The notes under the pieces are model-generated. The model was not told where the DNA came from. It made no database searches and worked only from the letters and a program-made list of their open reading frames with translations. This document shows, piece by piece, positions 1 to 10,690 of a DNA stretch of 64,000 nucleotides. The stretch spans positions 3,560,763 through 3,624,762 of the forward strand of contig NZ_UIGI01000001.1 of assembly GCF_900446255.1 (NCBI RefSeq), written 5' to 3'. Each line of letters opens with the position of its first letter. Within the stretch, counting starts at the first letter, position 1. This stretch comes from Buttiauxella agrestis (GTDB lineage Bacteria; Pseudomonadota; Gammaproteobacteria; Enterobacterales; Enterobacteriaceae). The translations under genes were made by a program, and so were the position numbers.

Positions 1-1261
1 CGTAATGCCAACGCCTGCGGATCAACTGCCGGTTATCCTGCCTGAAGATGTTGTCATGGACGGCATCACCAGCCCAATTAAAGCCGATCCTGAGTGGGCT
101 AAAACCACCGTTGATGGCAAACCTGCGCTGCGTGAAACCGATACCTTCGATACCTTTATGGAATCTTCCTGGTACTACGCGCGTTATACCTGCCCGCAGT
201 ACGACAAAGGCATGCTGGACTCGAAAGCAGCAAACTACTGGCTGCCGGTTGATATCTACATTGGTGGTATCGAACACGCCATCATGCACCTGCTCTACTT
301 CCGCTTCTTCCACAAACTGATGCGCGATGCAGGTATGGTGACGTCTAACGAGCCTGCCAAACAGCTGCTGTGTCAGGGTATGGTTCTGGCAGATGCGTTC
401 TATTACACCGGTGTTAACGGTGAGCGTAACTGGGTTTCCCCGGTTGATGCGATTGTAGAACGTGACGAGAAAGGCCGTATTATCAAAGCCTCTGACGCAC
501 AGGGCAATGAACTGGTCTATGCTGGCATGAGCAAAATGTCGAAGTCGAAAAATAACGGCATCGACCCGCAGGTCATGGTTGAACGTTACGGCGCCGATAC
601 TGTTCGCTTGTTCATGATGTTTGCATCACCTGCTGATATGACTCTGGAGTGGCAAGAATCCGGCGTTGAAGGGGCAAACCGCTTCCTGAAACGTGTCTGG
701 AGACTGGCTTATGAACACACCAGCCGTGGTGCTTCTCCAACGCTTGACGTTGCAGCACTGAGCGAAGATCAAAAAGCATTGCGCCGCGATGTTCACAAAA
801 CTATCGCAAAAGTGACCGATGATATCGGTCGTCGTCAGACCTTTAACACCGCTATCGCTGCCATCATGGAATTGATGAACAAACTGGCGAAAGCACCGCA
901 GGATGGCGATCAGGATCGTGCATTGCTGAACGAAGCTCTGTTAGCAGTCGTACGCATGCTTTATCCATTCACCCCGCACGTTTGCTTCGATATGTGGCAA
1001 TCTCTGGGTGGTGAAGACGATATCGACAATGCACCGTGGCCGCAGGCTGATGAATCAGCAATGGTTGAAGACTCGCTGCTGGTTGTGGTGCAAGTGAATG
1101 GTAAAGTTCGCGGCAAAATCACTGTTCCAGCAGATGCTACGCAGGAACAAGTGCAGGAGCGCGCAGGTCAGGAACATCTGGTTGCGAAATATCTTGAGGG
1201 TGTGACCGTTCGTAAAGTGATTTACGTTCCGGGCAAACTGCTCAATCTGGTTGTGGGCTAA
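1..1261 (+). CDS. leuS: Leucyl-tRNA synthetase, C-terminal part (5' end outside window)
   Basis: Charges tRNA-Leu with leucine in the cytoplasm. Only the last ~419 residues are in the window; the frame is open to the left edge, and the E. coli enzyme has about 860 residues. The visible part carries the second half of the class I catalytic domain with the signature KMSKS (in [10 protein letters not shown], encoded near 528-560), then the helical anticodon-binding domain and the small C-terminal domain. The sequence is almost identical to E. coli LeuS along its length. It is followed after 14 bases by lptE, the usual enterobacterial order, and probably heads the leuS-lptE-holA-nadD transcription unit. 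The in-frame ATG at base 5 is internal, not the true start. Confidence 0.97.
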   Translation, partial: VMPTPADQLPVILPEDVVMDGITSPIKADPEWAKTTVDGKPALRETDTFDTFMESSWYYARYTCPQYDKGMLDSKAANYWLPVDIYIGGIEHAIMHLLYFRFFHKLMRDAGMVTSNEPAKQLLCQGMVLADAFYYTGVNGERNWVSPVDAIVERDEKGRIIKASDAQGNELVYAGMSKMSKSKNNGIDPQVMVERYGADTVRLFMMFASPADMTLEWQESGVEGANRFLKRVWRLAYEHTSRGASPTLDVAALSEDQKALRRDVHKTIAKVTDDIGRRQTFNTAIAAIMELMNKLAKAPQDGDQDRALLNEALLAVVRMLYPFTPHVCFDMWQSLGGEDDIDNAPWPQADESAMVEDSLLVVVQVNGKVRGKITVPADATQEQVQERAGQEHLVAKYLEGVTVRKVIYVPGKLLNLVVG

Positions 1262-1275
1262 GCGCAGGAGGAACC

Positions 1276-1893
1276 GTGCGACATCCCTTTGTCAGCTTGT
1301 TAGTTACTTTGGCGGTGCTTGTCACCGCCGGGTGTGGTTTTCATCTGCGTGGTAGCACGCAGGTTCCGGATCAAATGAAAACCTTGATCCTGAACTCAGG
1401 TGATCCCAACGGCCCATTGGCACGTGAAGTTCGCTCTCAGTTACGCCTGAACGGCGTCACGATTGTGGAAGATACCGGTACGGGTGTTCGCAAGGATATT
1501 CCATCGCTGCGTTTGCTGGGCAGTGGGATTGGCCAGGATACCGCATCTATCTTCCAGGATGGGCGTACTGCGGAGTATCAAATGGTCATGACGGTTTCAG
1601 CACAAGTGTTGATCCCTGGCCACGATATTTATCCGATCAGTGCCAAGGTATATAAATCATTCTTCGATAACCCGCTGACGGCTCTGGCAAAAGATGCTGA
1701 GCAAGATTTGCTTATCAAAGAGATGTATACCACTGCAGCGCAACAGCTGATCCGTAAGCTGATGAGCGTACGCGTGGCTGATGTTGCTGAGACTGAAGAG
1801 GCCGAAAAACCGGTTAAAGATACAACTTCAACTCCTGCAACATCCACCGGGCGTACGTCGGCAACGCTTTCGGCCACCTCTGGTAACAAATGA
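1276..1893 (+). CDS. lptE: LPS-assembly lipoprotein LptE (RlpB)
   Basis: Outer-membrane lipoprotein that plugs the LptD barrel and helps deliver lipopolysaccharide to the cell surface. Start is GTG at 1276, preceded by a strong GGAGGA ribosome site at 1267-1272. The 205-residue product has a signal peptide ending in a lipobox (LVTAGC, Cys at about residue 20), followed by the conserved GFHLRG. The C-terminal 35 residues are Thr/Ser/Ala-rich and low-complexity, making it slightly longer than the 193-residue E. coli protein. It overlaps holA by 4 bases (ATGA), so translation of the two is probably coupled. Confidence 0.95.
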   Translation: MRHPFVSLLVTLAVLVTAGCGFHLRGSTQVPDQMKTLILNSGDPNGPLAREVRSQLRLNGVTIVEDTGTGVRKDIPSLRLLGSGIGQDTASIFQDGRTAEYQMVMTVSAQVLIPGHDIYPISAKVYKSFFDNPLTALAKDAEQDLLIKEMYTTAAQQLIRKLMSVRVADVAETEEAEKPVKDTTSTPATSTGRTSATLSATSGNK

Positions 1894-2921
1894 TTCGGTT
1901 GTACCCTGAACAACTCCACGCGCAGCTCAACGAAGGGCTGCGCGCGGCGTATCTGCTGCTCGGTAACGATCCGCTATTACTTCAGGAAAGCCAGGATGCT
2001 ATTCGTCAAACGGCGAGCACCCAGGCTTTTGAAGAACACCATACCGTTCAGATTGATGCCAGTACCGACTGGCAAGATCTGTTCTCGATCTGCCAGGCGT
2101 TAAGCCTGTTTGCCAGCCGTCAAACACTCCTGCTGTTGTTGCCAGAAAATGGTCCCAACGCGGCGATTAACACGCAACTCGAAATGCTGGTTTCCCTGCT
2201 GCACGACGACATTCTGCTGATGGTGCGTGGTAACAAATTCACCAAAGCGCAGGAAAATGCCGCGTGGCTGACGAAACTGGCTGACCGTAGTGTGATAGTC
2301 ACCTGTCAGACGCCTGAACAAGCACAATTGCCGCGCTGGGTTGCCCAACGAGCCAAACAGATGAACCTGAATCTGGATGAGGCTGCAAACCAGCTACTTT
2401 GCTACTGCTATGAAGGCAACTTGCTGGCGCTGTCACAGGCATTGGAACGTCTGTCATTAATTTGGCCGGATGGAACGCTGACACTGCCTCGCGTCGAGCA
2501 GGCCGTTAATGATGCCGCGCATTTCACCCCGTTCCATTGGGTAGATGCGATTCTTGCGGGTAAAAGTAAGCGTGCGTTGCATATCCTGCAACAGCTGCGC
2601 CTCGAAGCCAGTGAGCCGGTCATTTTGCTGCGCACTATCCAGCGTGAATTGCTGCAACTGGTTAATCTTAAACGCCAGTCGGCGGATACACCGCTGCGGA
2701 CTTTATTTGATCAGCAACGTGTATGGCAAAACCGTCGCGCACTCGTCACCGAAGCACTCAATCGTTTGTCGGCAGAGCAGCTTTTCCAGGCTGTGCGCTT
2801 GCTCAGCCAAATCGAAATGACGCTGAAAAAAGATTACGGGCAATCCGTCTGGGCGGAACTTGAAGGGCTTTCCCTGCTGCTTTGTCATAAAGCTTTGCCG
2901 GAAATTTTTATTGATGGCTAA
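1890..2921 (+). CDS. holA: DNA polymerase III delta subunit
   Basis: Delta subunit of the clamp loader, which opens the beta sliding clamp during replication. The product is 343 residues, the usual length. It begins [18 protein letters not shown], as in E. coli HolA, and carries the N-terminal AAA+-like fold without a working P-loop, as expected for delta. Start ATG overlaps the lptE stop by 4 bases. The 3' end overlaps the start of nadD by 8 bases, which fits a tightly coupled operon. Confidence 0.95.
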   Translation: MIRLYPEQLHAQLNEGLRAAYLLLGNDPLLLQESQDAIRQTASTQAFEEHHTVQIDASTDWQDLFSICQALSLFASRQTLLLLLPENGPNAAINTQLEMLVSLLHDDILLMVRGNKFTKAQENAAWLTKLADRSVIVTCQTPEQAQLPRWVAQRAKQMNLNLDEAANQLLCYCYEGNLLALSQALERLSLIWPDGTLTLPRVEQAVNDAAHFTPFHWVDAILAGKSKRALHILQQLRLEASEPVILLRTIQRELLQLVNLKRQSADTPLRTLFDQQRVWQNRRALVTEALNRLSAEQLFQAVRLLSQIEMTLKKDYGQSVWAELEGLSLLLCHKALPEIFIDG

Positions 2922-3567
2922 CAATGAATCGCGTTTATCTGCCCTGTATGGCGGGACTTTTGATCCCATTCATTACGGGCATTTAAAACCGGTTGAAGCA
3001 CTGGCAAAACAGGTCGCGTTACAGCAAGTGACCATCATGCCAAACAACGTACCGCCACATCGCCCGCAGCCGCTGGCAAACAGCCAACAGCGCAAAAAAA
3101 TGGTCGAACTCGCCATCGAGGGAAATCCTCTGTTCAGGCTCGATGATCGCGAACTCCGGCGCGAAACTCCCTCGTACACGGTAGAAACGCTCGAACAACT
3201 GCGCGCAGAAATTGGCGCTAAGCAGCCGCTGGCATTTATTGTGGGTCAGGATTCGTTGCTAAGTCTGCAACGCTGGCACCGCTGGGAAACTTTGCTGACG
3301 TTATGCCATTTATTAGTTTGCCAGCGTCCGGGATATTCTTTGTCGATGAAGACACCCGGAGAACAACAATGGCTGGATGAACACCAGACCACCTCCGTTG
3401 AACAGCTCCACAGCCAGCCTGCGGGTAAAATTTACCTCGCGCAGACGCCAATGGTGGATATTTCTGCGACAGCCATTCGCCAGCGCCTGGAGCAGCACCT
3501 TCCCTGCGATGACCTCCTCCCGCCCGCCGTGGCTGAATTTATTCGCCAGCACCAGCTTTATCGATAA
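2914..3567 (+). CDS. nadD: Nicotinate-nucleotide adenylyltransferase NadD
   Basis: Converts nicotinate mononucleotide plus ATP to deamido-NAD in NAD synthesis. I chose ATG 2914 ([18 protein letters not shown]), which gives 217 residues against 213 in E. coli. The frame is open further upstream, but that part lies inside holA and has no family similarity. The nucleotidyltransferase signature [11 protein letters not shown] near residue 13 contains the HxGH ATP-binding motif, and the C-terminal [10 protein letters not shown] motif is present. The last 29 bases overlap convergently with cobD on the opposite strand. Confidence 0.94.
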   Translation: MANNESRLSALYGGTFDPIHYGHLKPVEALAKQVALQQVTIMPNNVPPHRPQPLANSQQRKKMVELAIEGNPLFRLDDRELRRETPSYTVETLEQLRAEIGAKQPLAFIVGQDSLLSLQRWHRWETLLTLCHLLVCQRPGYSLSMKTPGEQQWLDEHQTTSVEQLHSQPAGKIYLAQTPMVDISATAIRQRLEQHLPCDDLLPPAVAEFIRQHQLYR

Positions 3568-4633
3568 GTACGCGCCGCAACGCATCCAGTAACTTGTCGT
3601 TATCCAACTGGCTTTTAATCGCCACTCGGTAATAACGAGCGTCCAGACCTGGGTAATTTGCGCAATGGCGAATCAAAATATTCTTTTCCAGCAACGCCCG
3701 TTGCAACTCTAACCCGTCAATATCGCAACGCAGGAAGATATAATTCGCCCGTGGCGGCCAGACCGTAATCCCCTGTAATTCACTCAAACCTTGATACAGC
3801 CGGGGTTGTTCAGCACTCAACCATCGATAACTCGCCTCAATGTAATCACGATCGTTGAGGATCACTTCTCCGGCTAATGCGGCAAACGCATTAATCGTCC
3901 AGGGTTCTCTGAGTGCACGAATCCGCCCAACTGTTGCGGTATCCGCGCTGACCAGATAGCCAAGACGCAGCCCGGCGATGGCAAAGAATTTGGTGAGCGA
4001 ACGCAAAACATAAAGCTGAGGGAAGCTTGAAAGCCGGGGAATTAAACCAGCTTCATCAGGCAAAAAATCGAGAAAGGCTTCGTCTACGATCAGCGCAATA
4101 CTGTTTTCACGGCAACGCTGCGCGATAGCCAGAAGCAAAACGTTATCGAGCAAAAGTCCGGTCGGGTTATTAGGCGTGCACAGAAACAGGCAATCGAGAT
4201 CGGGCGTCAATGCGCTGAGTAAGGATTCATCAGGTTGCCAGCCCTGTTCTTCAGAAAGCTGAAAATCGACTATCTTACAGCCGACCCGAGTTAACGCACG
4301 GCGATATTCGGCAAATCCGGGCGTCAACAATAATGCTGTGCGCGGAGAAAGTTGCTGAACCAGATTAAAAATCAGCTCCGTTTCACCATTTCCTGCCAGC
4401 ACCCATTCTGTCGGAATTTTATGATGATGAGCCAACGCCTGATGCAGAGCACGGTACTCAACGTCGGGGTAGCGCTCAGCCAATGCCAGGTTTTCGGTAA
4501 TCGCCCGTTTTAAGGAATCAGGCATACCTAACGGATTGATATTCGCGCTAAAGTCAGTCAGCGAGTTTGCATCCACGCCAATCGCGGCAGCCGCTTCTAT
4601 AATATTGCCACCGTGCTGGCTACTCAACGCCAT
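3539..4633 (-). CDS. cobD: Threonine-phosphate decarboxylase CobD
   Basis: PLP enzyme that decarboxylates L-threonine-O-3-phosphate to (R)-1-amino-2-propanol phosphate, the aminopropanol arm of adenosylcobalamin. Start ATG at 4633 has GGGGGAAG just upstream and gives 364 residues, the length I recall for Salmonella CobD; longer in-frame starts lie in the divergent cobC promoter region. Fold-type I aminotransferase features are visible: [10 protein letters not shown] near the N-terminus, [15 protein letters not shown] and the Schiff-base lysine in [15 protein letters not shown]. It is divergent from cobC. E. coli K-12 lacks cobD here, so this suggests a lineage with more complete B12 synthesis. 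Confidence 0.93.
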   Translation of the reverse strand: MALSSQHGGNIIEAAAAIGVDANSLTDFSANINPLGMPDSLKRAITENLALAERYPDVEYRALHQALAHHHKIPTEWVLAGNGETELIFNLVQQLSPRTALLLTPGFAEYRRALTRVGCKIVDFQLSEEQGWQPDESLLSALTPDLDCLFLCTPNNPTGLLLDNVLLLAIAQRCRENSIALIVDEAFLDFLPDEAGLIPRLSSFPQLYVLRSLTKFFAIAGLRLGYLVSADTATVGRIRALREPWTINAFAALAGEVILNDRDYIEASYRWLSAEQPRLYQGLSELQGITVWPPRANYIFLRCDIDGLELQRALLEKNILIRHCANYPGLDARYYRVAIKSQLDNDKLLDALRRVLIDKAGAGE

Positions 4634-4701
4634 ACTTCCCCCAATAAAACTGACCTCAAAACAAGAAACGCAATGATACACTGATGCCTGCGGAGGATGA
4701 G

Positions 4702-5313
4702 ATGAAATTATGGTTAGTGCGCCATGGGCAAACCCAGGCAAATTTACAGGGTTTATACAGCGGTATTTCCGAAACTCCGCTGACGGAAAGAGGCATCTCG
4801 CAGGCTGAAGCCGTCGGCAATATGTTAAATGATATTGCGTTCGATAAAGTGCTTTGCAGTGAACTAAGCCGTGCGCAACACACGACTCAGTTAATTCTCC
4901 AGCAGCGCGAACTCGCCGTCATTACCGAACCTCGACTTAATGAGATGAATTTTGGCGATTGGGAAATGCGCCACCATCGTGATTTACAGCGCCGGGATGC
5001 AGAAAACTACGCCGCCTGGTGCAATGACTGGCAGAACGTGGTGCCGAATAACGGTGAAGGTTTCCAGCTTTTCTCGCAGCGTGTTTGCGGATTCGCCTCC
5101 TCTCTTTTAGTGCAGCCAAAAGAAGAGAATGTTCTGATTGTGAGCCATCAGGGCGTGCTAAGTTTGTTTATCGCGACGTTGCTCAACATGCCTCCTGCCT
5201 CCCTGTGGCATTTTGTCATTGAGCAAGGAGCATGGAGCTGCATAGAGATTAACGACAGCTTCACGACACTCAGAACCCTTAATAATCGTGCTGTTTATTA
5301 CCCGTCATCGTGA
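4702..5313 (+). CDS. cobC: Alpha-ribazole (adenosylcobalamin) phosphatase CobC
   Basis: Histidine-phosphatase-superfamily enzyme of the late cobalamin pathway (nucleotide loop assembly), removing the 5'-phosphate of alpha-ribazole phosphate or adenosylcobalamin phosphate. Start ATG 4702 follows GGAGGA at 4692-4697; the upstream in-frame ATG at 4684 has no ribosome site. 203 residues. The RHG signature is in LWLVRHGQTQAN at the N-terminus, and the second catalytic His is in VLIVSHQGVLS near residue 150. It is divergent from cobD with a 68-base shared leader. Confidence 0.93.
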   Translation: MKLWLVRHGQTQANLQGLYSGISETPLTERGISQAEAVGNMLNDIAFDKVLCSELSRAQHTTQLILQQRELAVITEPRLNEMNFGDWEMRHHRDLQRRDAENYAAWCNDWQNVVPNNGEGFQLFSQRVCGFASSLLVQPKEENVLIVSHQGVLSLFIATLLNMPPASLWHFVIEQGAWSCIEINDSFTTLRTLNNRAVYYPSS

Positions 5314-5342
5314 GTTGAATGCGTTACAGTTATCGTCAACCA

Positions 5343-5370
5343 TTGACACTACAGTCCAGGCTGTTATGCT
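5343..5370 (+). promoter_or_regulatory. Candidate sigma-70 promoter for rsfS-rlmH-mrdAB
   Basis: TTGACA at 5343-5348 and TATGCT at 5365-5370, separated by 16 bases. This is a near-consensus pair in the 254-base gap between cobC and rsfS. It is the best promoter match there and would drive the downstream cell-elongation cluster. Assigned by motif only. Confidence 0.5.
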
Positions 5371-5504
5371 CCGCTGCCATAATTTCCTGCCCGCAAGCAT
5401 GACTTTCCAAAATAGTTTTACAAAAATGGCGATGCAAACCAGGCCACTCGGTGGGATGATACCCCGCTTTGAGCGCCGCATTGCCGACTAATCAGTAAAA
5501 CTGC

Positions 5505-5522
5505 CCCATTCAATGGGTTTTT
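5505..5522 (+). terminator. Short hairpin plus T-run upstream of rsfS
   Basis: CCCATT and AATGGG flank a very short loop and are followed by five T residues, about 45 bases upstream of the rsfS start. It resembles a weak intrinsic terminator or attenuator between the candidate promoter at 5343 and rsfS. The stem is short, so this is tentative. Confidence 0.3.
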
Positions 5523-5567
5523 ATGCGGGCACCATCGAACACACTCTACTTCTCCCAGGGGGAACAC

Positions 5568-5885
5568 TTGCAGGGTAAAGAATTTCAAGATTTCATCGTC
5601 GATAAAATCGACGACCTCAAAGGCCAGGACATCGTTGCTCTGGATGTTCAGGGTAAATCAAGCATCACTGATTGCATGATTATCTGTACCGGTACTTCTA
5701 ACCGCCACGTTATGTCTATCGCAGAACACGTCGTAGAATCATCCCGCAAAGCAGGTTTTGATGCGCTGGGTGTGAAAGGCATTAACGCGACTGACTGGGT
5801 AGTTGTTGATCTTGGCGAAGTTATCGTTCATGTGATGCAAGAAGAAAGCCGTCAACTGTACGAACTGGAAAAGCTCTGGGGTTAA
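5568..5885 (+). CDS. rsfS: Ribosome silencing factor RsfS
   Basis: Binds ribosomal protein L14 and blocks subunit joining when nutrients are low. I chose TTG 5568 because AGGGGGAA lies at 5557-5564 and it gives [17 protein letters not shown] and 105 residues, the E. coli length. An upstream in-frame ATG at 5523 would add 15 non-conserved residues. Conserved family motifs [19 protein letters not shown] and [15 protein letters not shown] are present. It is followed 3 bases later by rlmH, forming an rsfS-rlmH-mrdA-mrdB-rlpA series. Confidence 0.94.
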   Translation: MQGKEFQDFIVDKIDDLKGQDIVALDVQGKSSITDCMIICTGTSNRHVMSIAEHVVESSRKAGFDALGVKGINATDWVVVDLGEVIVHVMQEESRQLYELEKLWG

Positions 5886-5888
5886 TAC

Positions 5889-6359
5889 GTGAAGCTGCAA
5901 CTAGTCGCAGTCGGCACTAAAATGCCTGACTGGGTACAAACCGGCTTTACCGAGTACCTGCGTCGTTTTCCAAAGGATATGCCATTTGAACTGGTAGAAA
6001 TTCCTGCGGGCAAACGTAGCAAAAATGCCGATATCAAACGCATTCTCGAAAAAGAAGGCGAAATGATGTTGGCTGCCGCCGGCAAGGGCAACCGTATTGT
6101 CACGCTGGATATCCCAGGTCAACCTTGGGATACGCCGCACCTTGCCGTGCAGCTTGAACGTTGGAAACAGGATGGTCGAGATGTCAGCCTGCTGATTGGC
6201 GGCCCGGAAGGTCTTGCCCCGGCATGCAAAGCTGCCGCAGAACAAAGTTGGTCGCTTTCGAATCTGACAATGCCTCACCCTTTAGTGCGGGTGCTGGTTG
6301 CCGAAAGCCTGTACCGCGCGTGGAGCATTACGACCAACCATCCCTATCACCGTGAGTAG
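5889..6359 (+). CDS. rlmH: 23S rRNA pseudouridine-1915 N3-methyltransferase RlmH
   Basis: SPOUT-class methyltransferase that methylates pseudouridine 1915 in helix 69 of 23S rRNA on the 70S ribosome. GTG start at 5889 gives 156 residues, one more than the 155 of E. coli because of an extra Gly in [10 protein letters not shown]. The SAM-binding knot is visible as LLIGGPEGL (near residue 103) and the C-terminal [12 protein letters not shown] followed by HPYHRE. Very highly conserved; no anomaly apart from the single-residue insertion. Confidence 0.96.
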   Translation: MKLQLVAVGTKMPDWVQTGFTEYLRRFPKDMPFELVEIPAGKRSKNADIKRILEKEGEMMLAAAGKGNRIVTLDIPGQPWDTPHLAVQLERWKQDGRDVSLLIGGPEGLAPACKAAAEQSWSLSNLTMPHPLVRVLVAESLYRAWSITTNHPYHRE

Positions 6360-6386
6360 ATATCGTCAGGTAGAACAAAGCTGCGG

Positions 6387-8288
6387 ATGAAATTACAGAA
6401 TTCTTTTCGCGACTATTCAGCTGAGTCTGCGCTATTTGTGCGCCGGGCGTTAGTCGCGTTTCTTGGTATTTTGGCGCTAAGCGGTGTGCTTGTCGCCAAC
6501 CTTTATAATTTGCAAATCGTCCGTTACACCGACTACCAGACTCGTTCCAACGAAAACCGAATCAAACTGGTCCCAATCCCACCTAGCCGCGGCATTATCT
6601 ACGACCGCAATGGCACACCACTGGCACTCAATCGCACCATCTACCAGGTGGAAATGATGCCGGAAAAGGTGGATGACGTGCAGGCGACGCTTGAAGCCCT
6701 GCGCTCGGTGGTAGATTTAACCGACGAAGATATTGTTAACTTTAAGAAAGAACGCGCGCGTTCCCATCGCTTTACCTCCATTCCGGTCAAAACTAACCTC
6801 ACAGAAGTGCAGGTTGCGCGTTTTGCCGTGAATCAGTACCGCTTCCCCGGCGTTGAAGTGAAAGGCTATAAACGCCGTTTCTACCCGTACGGCTCGGCGT
6901 TGACCCACGTTATTGGCTACGTTTCCAAAATCAACGATAAAGACGTTGAGCGTCTGGATAAAGACGGCAAACTGGCGAACTACGCATCCACGCACGACAT
7001 TGGTAAGCTGGGTATCGAGCGCTATTACGAAGAAGTTCTGCACGGTCAAACCGGTTATGAGGAAGTTGAAGTCAACAACCGTGGCCGCGTGATTCGTCAG
7101 CTTAAAGAAGTGCCACCGCAAGCCGGGCACGATATTTATCTGACTATCGACCTTAAGCTACAGAATTATATTGAAACTTTACTGGCGGGCAGCCGTGCCG
7201 CAGTCGTAGTGACTGATCCGCGTACAGGTGGCATTCTGGCGCTGGTTTCAATGCCAAGTTATAACCCGAACCTGTTCGTCGACGGTATCTCAAGCAAAGA
7301 CTATTCCGGTTTGCTTAACGACCCGAATACGCCGCTTATCAACCGCGCGACGCAAGGGGTTTACCCACCGGCTTCGACAGTGAAACCGTATATGGCCGTG
7401 TCGGCATTGAGCGCGGGCGTTATCACCAAAAATACCTCTCTGTTTGACCCCGGCTGGTGGCAGTTACCCGGTTCTGAGAAACGCTATCGTGACTGGAAAA
7501 AATGGGGCCACGGACGCCTGAATGTAACCAAAGCGCTTGAAGAATCTGCGGATACTTACTTCTACCAGGTCGCCTATGACATGGGTATCGACCGCATGGG
7601 CGAATGGATGCGCAAGTTTGGTTACGGGCATTATACGGGTATCGATCTTTCTGAAGAACGAGCCGGTAACATGCCGACGCGCGAATGGAAGCTGAAACGC
7701 TTTAAAAAGCCGTGGTATCAGGGTGACACCATTCCTGTGGGTATCGGCCAGGGTTACTGGACCGCAACACCGATTCAGATGAGCAAGGCGATGATGATCC
7801 TGATTAACGACGGCATCGTTCGTGTTCCTCATTTCCTGATGAGCACCGTTGAGAATGGGAAGCAGGTTCCATGGCAGCAACCTGTACAGCCACCGGTGGG
7901 CGATATCCACTCTGGTTTCTGGGAAATTGCCAAAGACGGCATGTACGGCGTTGCCAACCGTCCGAACGGCACCGCGCACAAATACTTTGCCAACGCACCG
8001 TACAAAGTCGCAGCGAAATCAGGGACCGCGCAGGTCTTTGGTCTGAAAGCCAACGAAACCTACAACGCCCACAAAATCGCTGAACGCTTGCGCGATCATA
8101 AATTGATGACCGCGTTTGCCCCTTACGATAATCCAAAGGTTTCCGTCACCATGATTCTGGAAAACGGCGGTGCAGGCCCCGCTGTAGGCACCATCATGCG
8201 CCAAATCCTCGACCACATTATGCTCGGGGATGACAATACGGTACTGCCTACTGAAGCGCCGGCAGCAGCAGGTGCAGAGGATCAATAA
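6387..8288 (+). CDS. mrdA: Penicillin-binding protein 2 (elongasome transpeptidase)
   Basis: Inner-membrane transpeptidase that crosslinks peptidoglycan during rod-shape elongation, working with RodA, MreB and MreC. 633 residues. A short cytoplasmic N-terminus is followed by one transmembrane anchor (about residues 22-45), a PBP dimerisation domain, and the transpeptidase domain with the active-site serine in STVK at residue 330, the SxN-type motif at SAD (residue 387) and KSGT near residue 544, matching E. coli numbering. It is two bases upstream of mrdB. Confidence 0.97.
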   Translation: MKLQNSFRDYSAESALFVRRALVAFLGILALSGVLVANLYNLQIVRYTDYQTRSNENRIKLVPIPPSRGIIYDRNGTPLALNRTIYQVEMMPEKVDDVQATLEALRSVVDLTDEDIVNFKKERARSHRFTSIPVKTNLTEVQVARFAVNQYRFPGVEVKGYKRRFYPYGSALTHVIGYVSKINDKDVERLDKDGKLANYASTHDIGKLGIERYYEEVLHGQTGYEEVEVNNRGRVIRQLKEVPPQAGHDIYLTIDLKLQNYIETLLAGSRAAVVVTDPRTGGILALVSMPSYNPNLFVDGISSKDYSGLLNDPNTPLINRATQGVYPPASTVKPYMAVSALSAGVITKNTSLFDPGWWQLPGSEKRYRDWKKWGHGRLNVTKALEESADTYFYQVAYDMGIDRMGEWMRKFGYGHYTGIDLSEERAGNMPTREWKLKRFKKPWYQGDTIPVGIGQGYWTATPIQMSKAMMILINDGIVRVPHFLMSTVENGKQVPWQQPVQPPVGDIHSGFWEIAKDGMYGVANRPNGTAHKYFANAPYKVAAKSGTAQVFGLKANETYNAHKIAERLRDHKLMTAFAPYDNPKVSVTMILENGGAGPAVGTIMRQILDHIMLGDDNTVLPTEAPAAAGAEDQ

Positions 8289-8290
8289 CC

Positions 8291-9403
8291 ATGACTGATA
8301 ATCCAAATAAAAAGTCGTTTTGGGACAAAATCCACATCGACCCGATCTTCCTCGTGACCATCCTGGCGCTGCTTATCTTTAGTGCGCTGGTTATCTGGAG
8401 CGCCAGTGGCCAGGATATGGACATGATGGAGCGTAAGATTGGCCAGATCCTGATGGGCCTGGTCGTGATGATCGTAATGGCGCAGATTCCGCCTCGCGTT
8501 TATGAGGGCTGGGCGCCGTATCTGTACATCGTCTGCATCATATTGCTGGTAGCGGTGGATGCGTTTGGGGCGATATCCAAAGGTGCACAGCGCTGGCTAG
8601 ACCTCGGCATCGTGCGTTTTCAGCCATCTGAAATCGCCAAAATCGCGGTGCCATTGATGGTTGCGCGATTCATTAACCGCGATGTTTGTCCTCCAACGCT
8701 GAAAAATACCGGTATCGCGCTGATACTCATTTTCATGCCGACCCTGCTGGTCGCCGCCCAGCCCGATTTAGGTACGTCGATTCTTATCGCTGCATCCGGC
8801 CTGTTTGTGCTGTTCTTGTCGGGTATGAGCTGGAAGCTAATCGGTATTGCCGTTTTACTGGTCGCCGCTTTCATTCCGATTTTGTGGTTCTTCCTGATGC
8901 ACGATTACCAACGTGCACGCGTAATGATGCTACTTGATCCCGAAACTGACCCACTCGGCGCGGGTTATCACATTATTCAGTCTAAAATTGCGATTGGGTC
9001 TGGTGGTTTGCGCGGCAAAGGTTGGTTGCATGGTACGCAGTCGCAACTTGAATTTTTACCCGAACGCCATACGGACTTTATCTTTGCGGTACTTGCCGAA
9101 GAACTCGGCCTGGTAGGCGTTCTGGTGTTACTGGCGCTCTATCTGCTGCTGATTATGCGCGGCCTGGTGATTGCGGCTCGTGCGCAAACCACATTTGGCC
9201 GAGTGATGGCTGGTGGGCTAATGTTGATTTTATTCGTATATGTGTTTGTTAACATTGGCATGGTTAGTGGTATCTTACCGGTGGTCGGCGTACCTTTGCC
9301 GCTGGTAAGTTACGGTGGCTCGGCCTTAATCGTTCTAATGGCTGGGTTTGGTATCGTGATGTCGATACATACCCACAGAAAAATGTTATCAAAAAGCGTG
9401 TAA
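8291..9403 (+). CDS. mrdB: Peptidoglycan glycosyltransferase RodA
   Basis: SEDS-family membrane glycosyltransferase that polymerises lipid II in the elongasome, paired with PBP2. 370 residues with about ten hydrophobic segments. SEDS hallmarks visible: [32 protein letters not shown] with the catalytic-site Asp, and the C-terminal [15 protein letters not shown]. Start ATG follows the mrdA stop by 2 bases, so the pair is translated together. Confidence 0.96.
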   Translation: MTDNPNKKSFWDKIHIDPIFLVTILALLIFSALVIWSASGQDMDMMERKIGQILMGLVVMIVMAQIPPRVYEGWAPYLYIVCIILLVAVDAFGAISKGAQRWLDLGIVRFQPSEIAKIAVPLMVARFINRDVCPPTLKNTGIALILIFMPTLLVAAQPDLGTSILIAASGLFVLFLSGMSWKLIGIAVLLVAAFIPILWFFLMHDYQRARVMMLLDPETDPLGAGYHIIQSKIAIGSGGLRGKGWLHGTQSQLEFLPERHTDFIFAVLAEELGLVGVLVLLALYLLLIMRGLVIAARAQTTFGRVMAGGLMLILFVYVFVNIGMVSGILPVVGVPLPLVSYGGSALIVLMAGFGIVMSIHTHRKMLSKSV

Positions 9404-9419
9404 GTGGATGAGGTGCGTA

Positions 9420-10547
9420 ATGGTTAAGCGTTGGCTTGGGATCTGTGTAGTGGCTGCAATACTGGCTGGCTGCTCGTCTGATGACGGCAACCAACAGCAG
9501 GTAAACCAGCAACCACAACCGGCGGTGTGTAATGGCCCGGTGGTTGAAATAAGCGGCGCAGACCCGCGCTTTGAACCGTTAAATCCTTCGGTTAACCAGG
9601 ATTACGAAAATAACGGTAAGAGCTACAAAATCGTGCAAAACCCGGCGAACTTCAGCCAGGCGGGTCTTGCCGCGATTTACGATGCCGAACCGGGTAGCAA
9701 CCTGACAGCCTCTGGCGAAACCTTCGACCCAACAGCCTTAACCGCGGCGCACCCTACATTGCCTATTCCAAGCTATGCGCGAATCACAAACCTCGCGAAT
9801 GGCCGCATGCTTGTGGTGCGCATCAACGACCGTGGCCCATACGGCAATGACCGTGTGATTTCATTGTCTCGCGCCGCCGCCGATCGTCTGAACAATTCCA
9901 ACAACACCAAAGTACGTATCGATCCAATTATTGTGGCGCAGGATGGAACAATGTCCGGGCCAGGTACCGTATGTACCACTATCGCGAAACAAACCTACGC
10001 CCTGCCCGCTCGTCCGGATTTAAACACCGGAATGGGAAGTGCGACATCCGCACCCGTTGACGCGCCTCAGAGTGATGTTCGCGCCATTAGCAATTCCACT
10101 TTGCAAAGCGAAGACACCACGGGAGCGCCTGTCAGCAGTAGCGGCTTCTTAGGTGCTGCAACGCCACTGGCTCCGGGCGTAATTGAAAATGATCCGCCAG
10201 CAGCTGCGCCAGCCCCTGCGGTGGTCGCAACACCAGTGCAGCAAAGCGCTCCTGTTACCGCACCAGCTTCAGTTCAAAGTAGCGTACAAACTGCCGCTCC
10301 AGCCGCAGCCGCCTCCGGACGCTATGTGGTGCAAGTCGGTGCCGTAAGCGACCAGGCTCGTGCCGCGCAATGGCAGCAGAAACTGAGCCAGCAATTTGGT
10401 GTACCGGGCAAGGTTTCCAGTAATGGGACGATGTACCGTGTTCAGCTTGGGCCATTTACCAGCAAAACTGAAGCGAGCGCGCTTCAACAACGCCTGATGA
10501 GCGAAGCCCAACAGCAATCCTTCATCACTAACGCACCCGCTATGTAA
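9420..10547 (+). CDS. rlpA: Septal-ring lytic transglycosylase lipoprotein RlpA
   Basis: Outer-membrane lipoprotein with a double-psi beta-barrel domain and a C-terminal SPOR domain that binds denuded glycan at division septa; lytic transglycosylase activity is known in Pseudomonas, less clear in enterics. I chose ATG 9420, with GAGGTG five bases upstream; an in-frame ATG at 9408 has a poorer ribosome site. 375 residues: lipobox ILAGC, the DPBB region around ASGE..DRGPYGNDRVISLS, a long Ala/Pro/Val-rich linker, then SPOR from about residue 295 (GRYVVQVGAVSDQ). Start choice is uncertain by four codons. Confidence 0.92.
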   Translation: MVKRWLGICVVAAILAGCSSDDGNQQQVNQQPQPAVCNGPVVEISGADPRFEPLNPSVNQDYENNGKSYKIVQNPANFSQAGLAAIYDAEPGSNLTASGETFDPTALTAAHPTLPIPSYARITNLANGRMLVVRINDRGPYGNDRVISLSRAAADRLNNSNNTKVRIDPIIVAQDGTMSGPGTVCTTIAKQTYALPARPDLNTGMGSATSAPVDAPQSDVRAISNSTLQSEDTTGAPVSSSGFLGAATPLAPGVIENDPPAAAPAPAVVATPVQQSAPVTAPASVQSSVQTAAPAAAASGRYVVQVGAVSDQARAAQWQQKLSQQFGVPGKVSSNGTMYRVQLGPFTSKTEASALQQRLMSEAQQQSFITNAPAM

Positions 10548-10557
10548 GCGGTTGTGT

Positions 10558-10624
10558 CTGGCATCCTCTCTGCGTCAGTTAATGTCAATTTCATTAACAA
10601 ATGATGCGCAAAGACGGATGCCAG
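10558..10624. repeat. Long imperfect palindrome between rlpA and dacA
   Basis: Outer arms CTGGCATCC (10558-10566) and GGATGCCAG (10616-10624) are perfect complements, and the centre holds GTTAATG-TCAATTT-CATTAAC (10578-10598). The intervening parts pair partly. As RNA it would form a long hairpin. It may act as an rlpA transcript end or stabiliser, or be a small dispersed repeat; neither can be shown from one copy. Confidence 0.5.
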
Positions 10625-10690
10625 TAAAAACCGCTTTTGCTATAGTAAGGCACTTTTTTTATTCCCATCATGGATGTCGTTGTTCTAATC

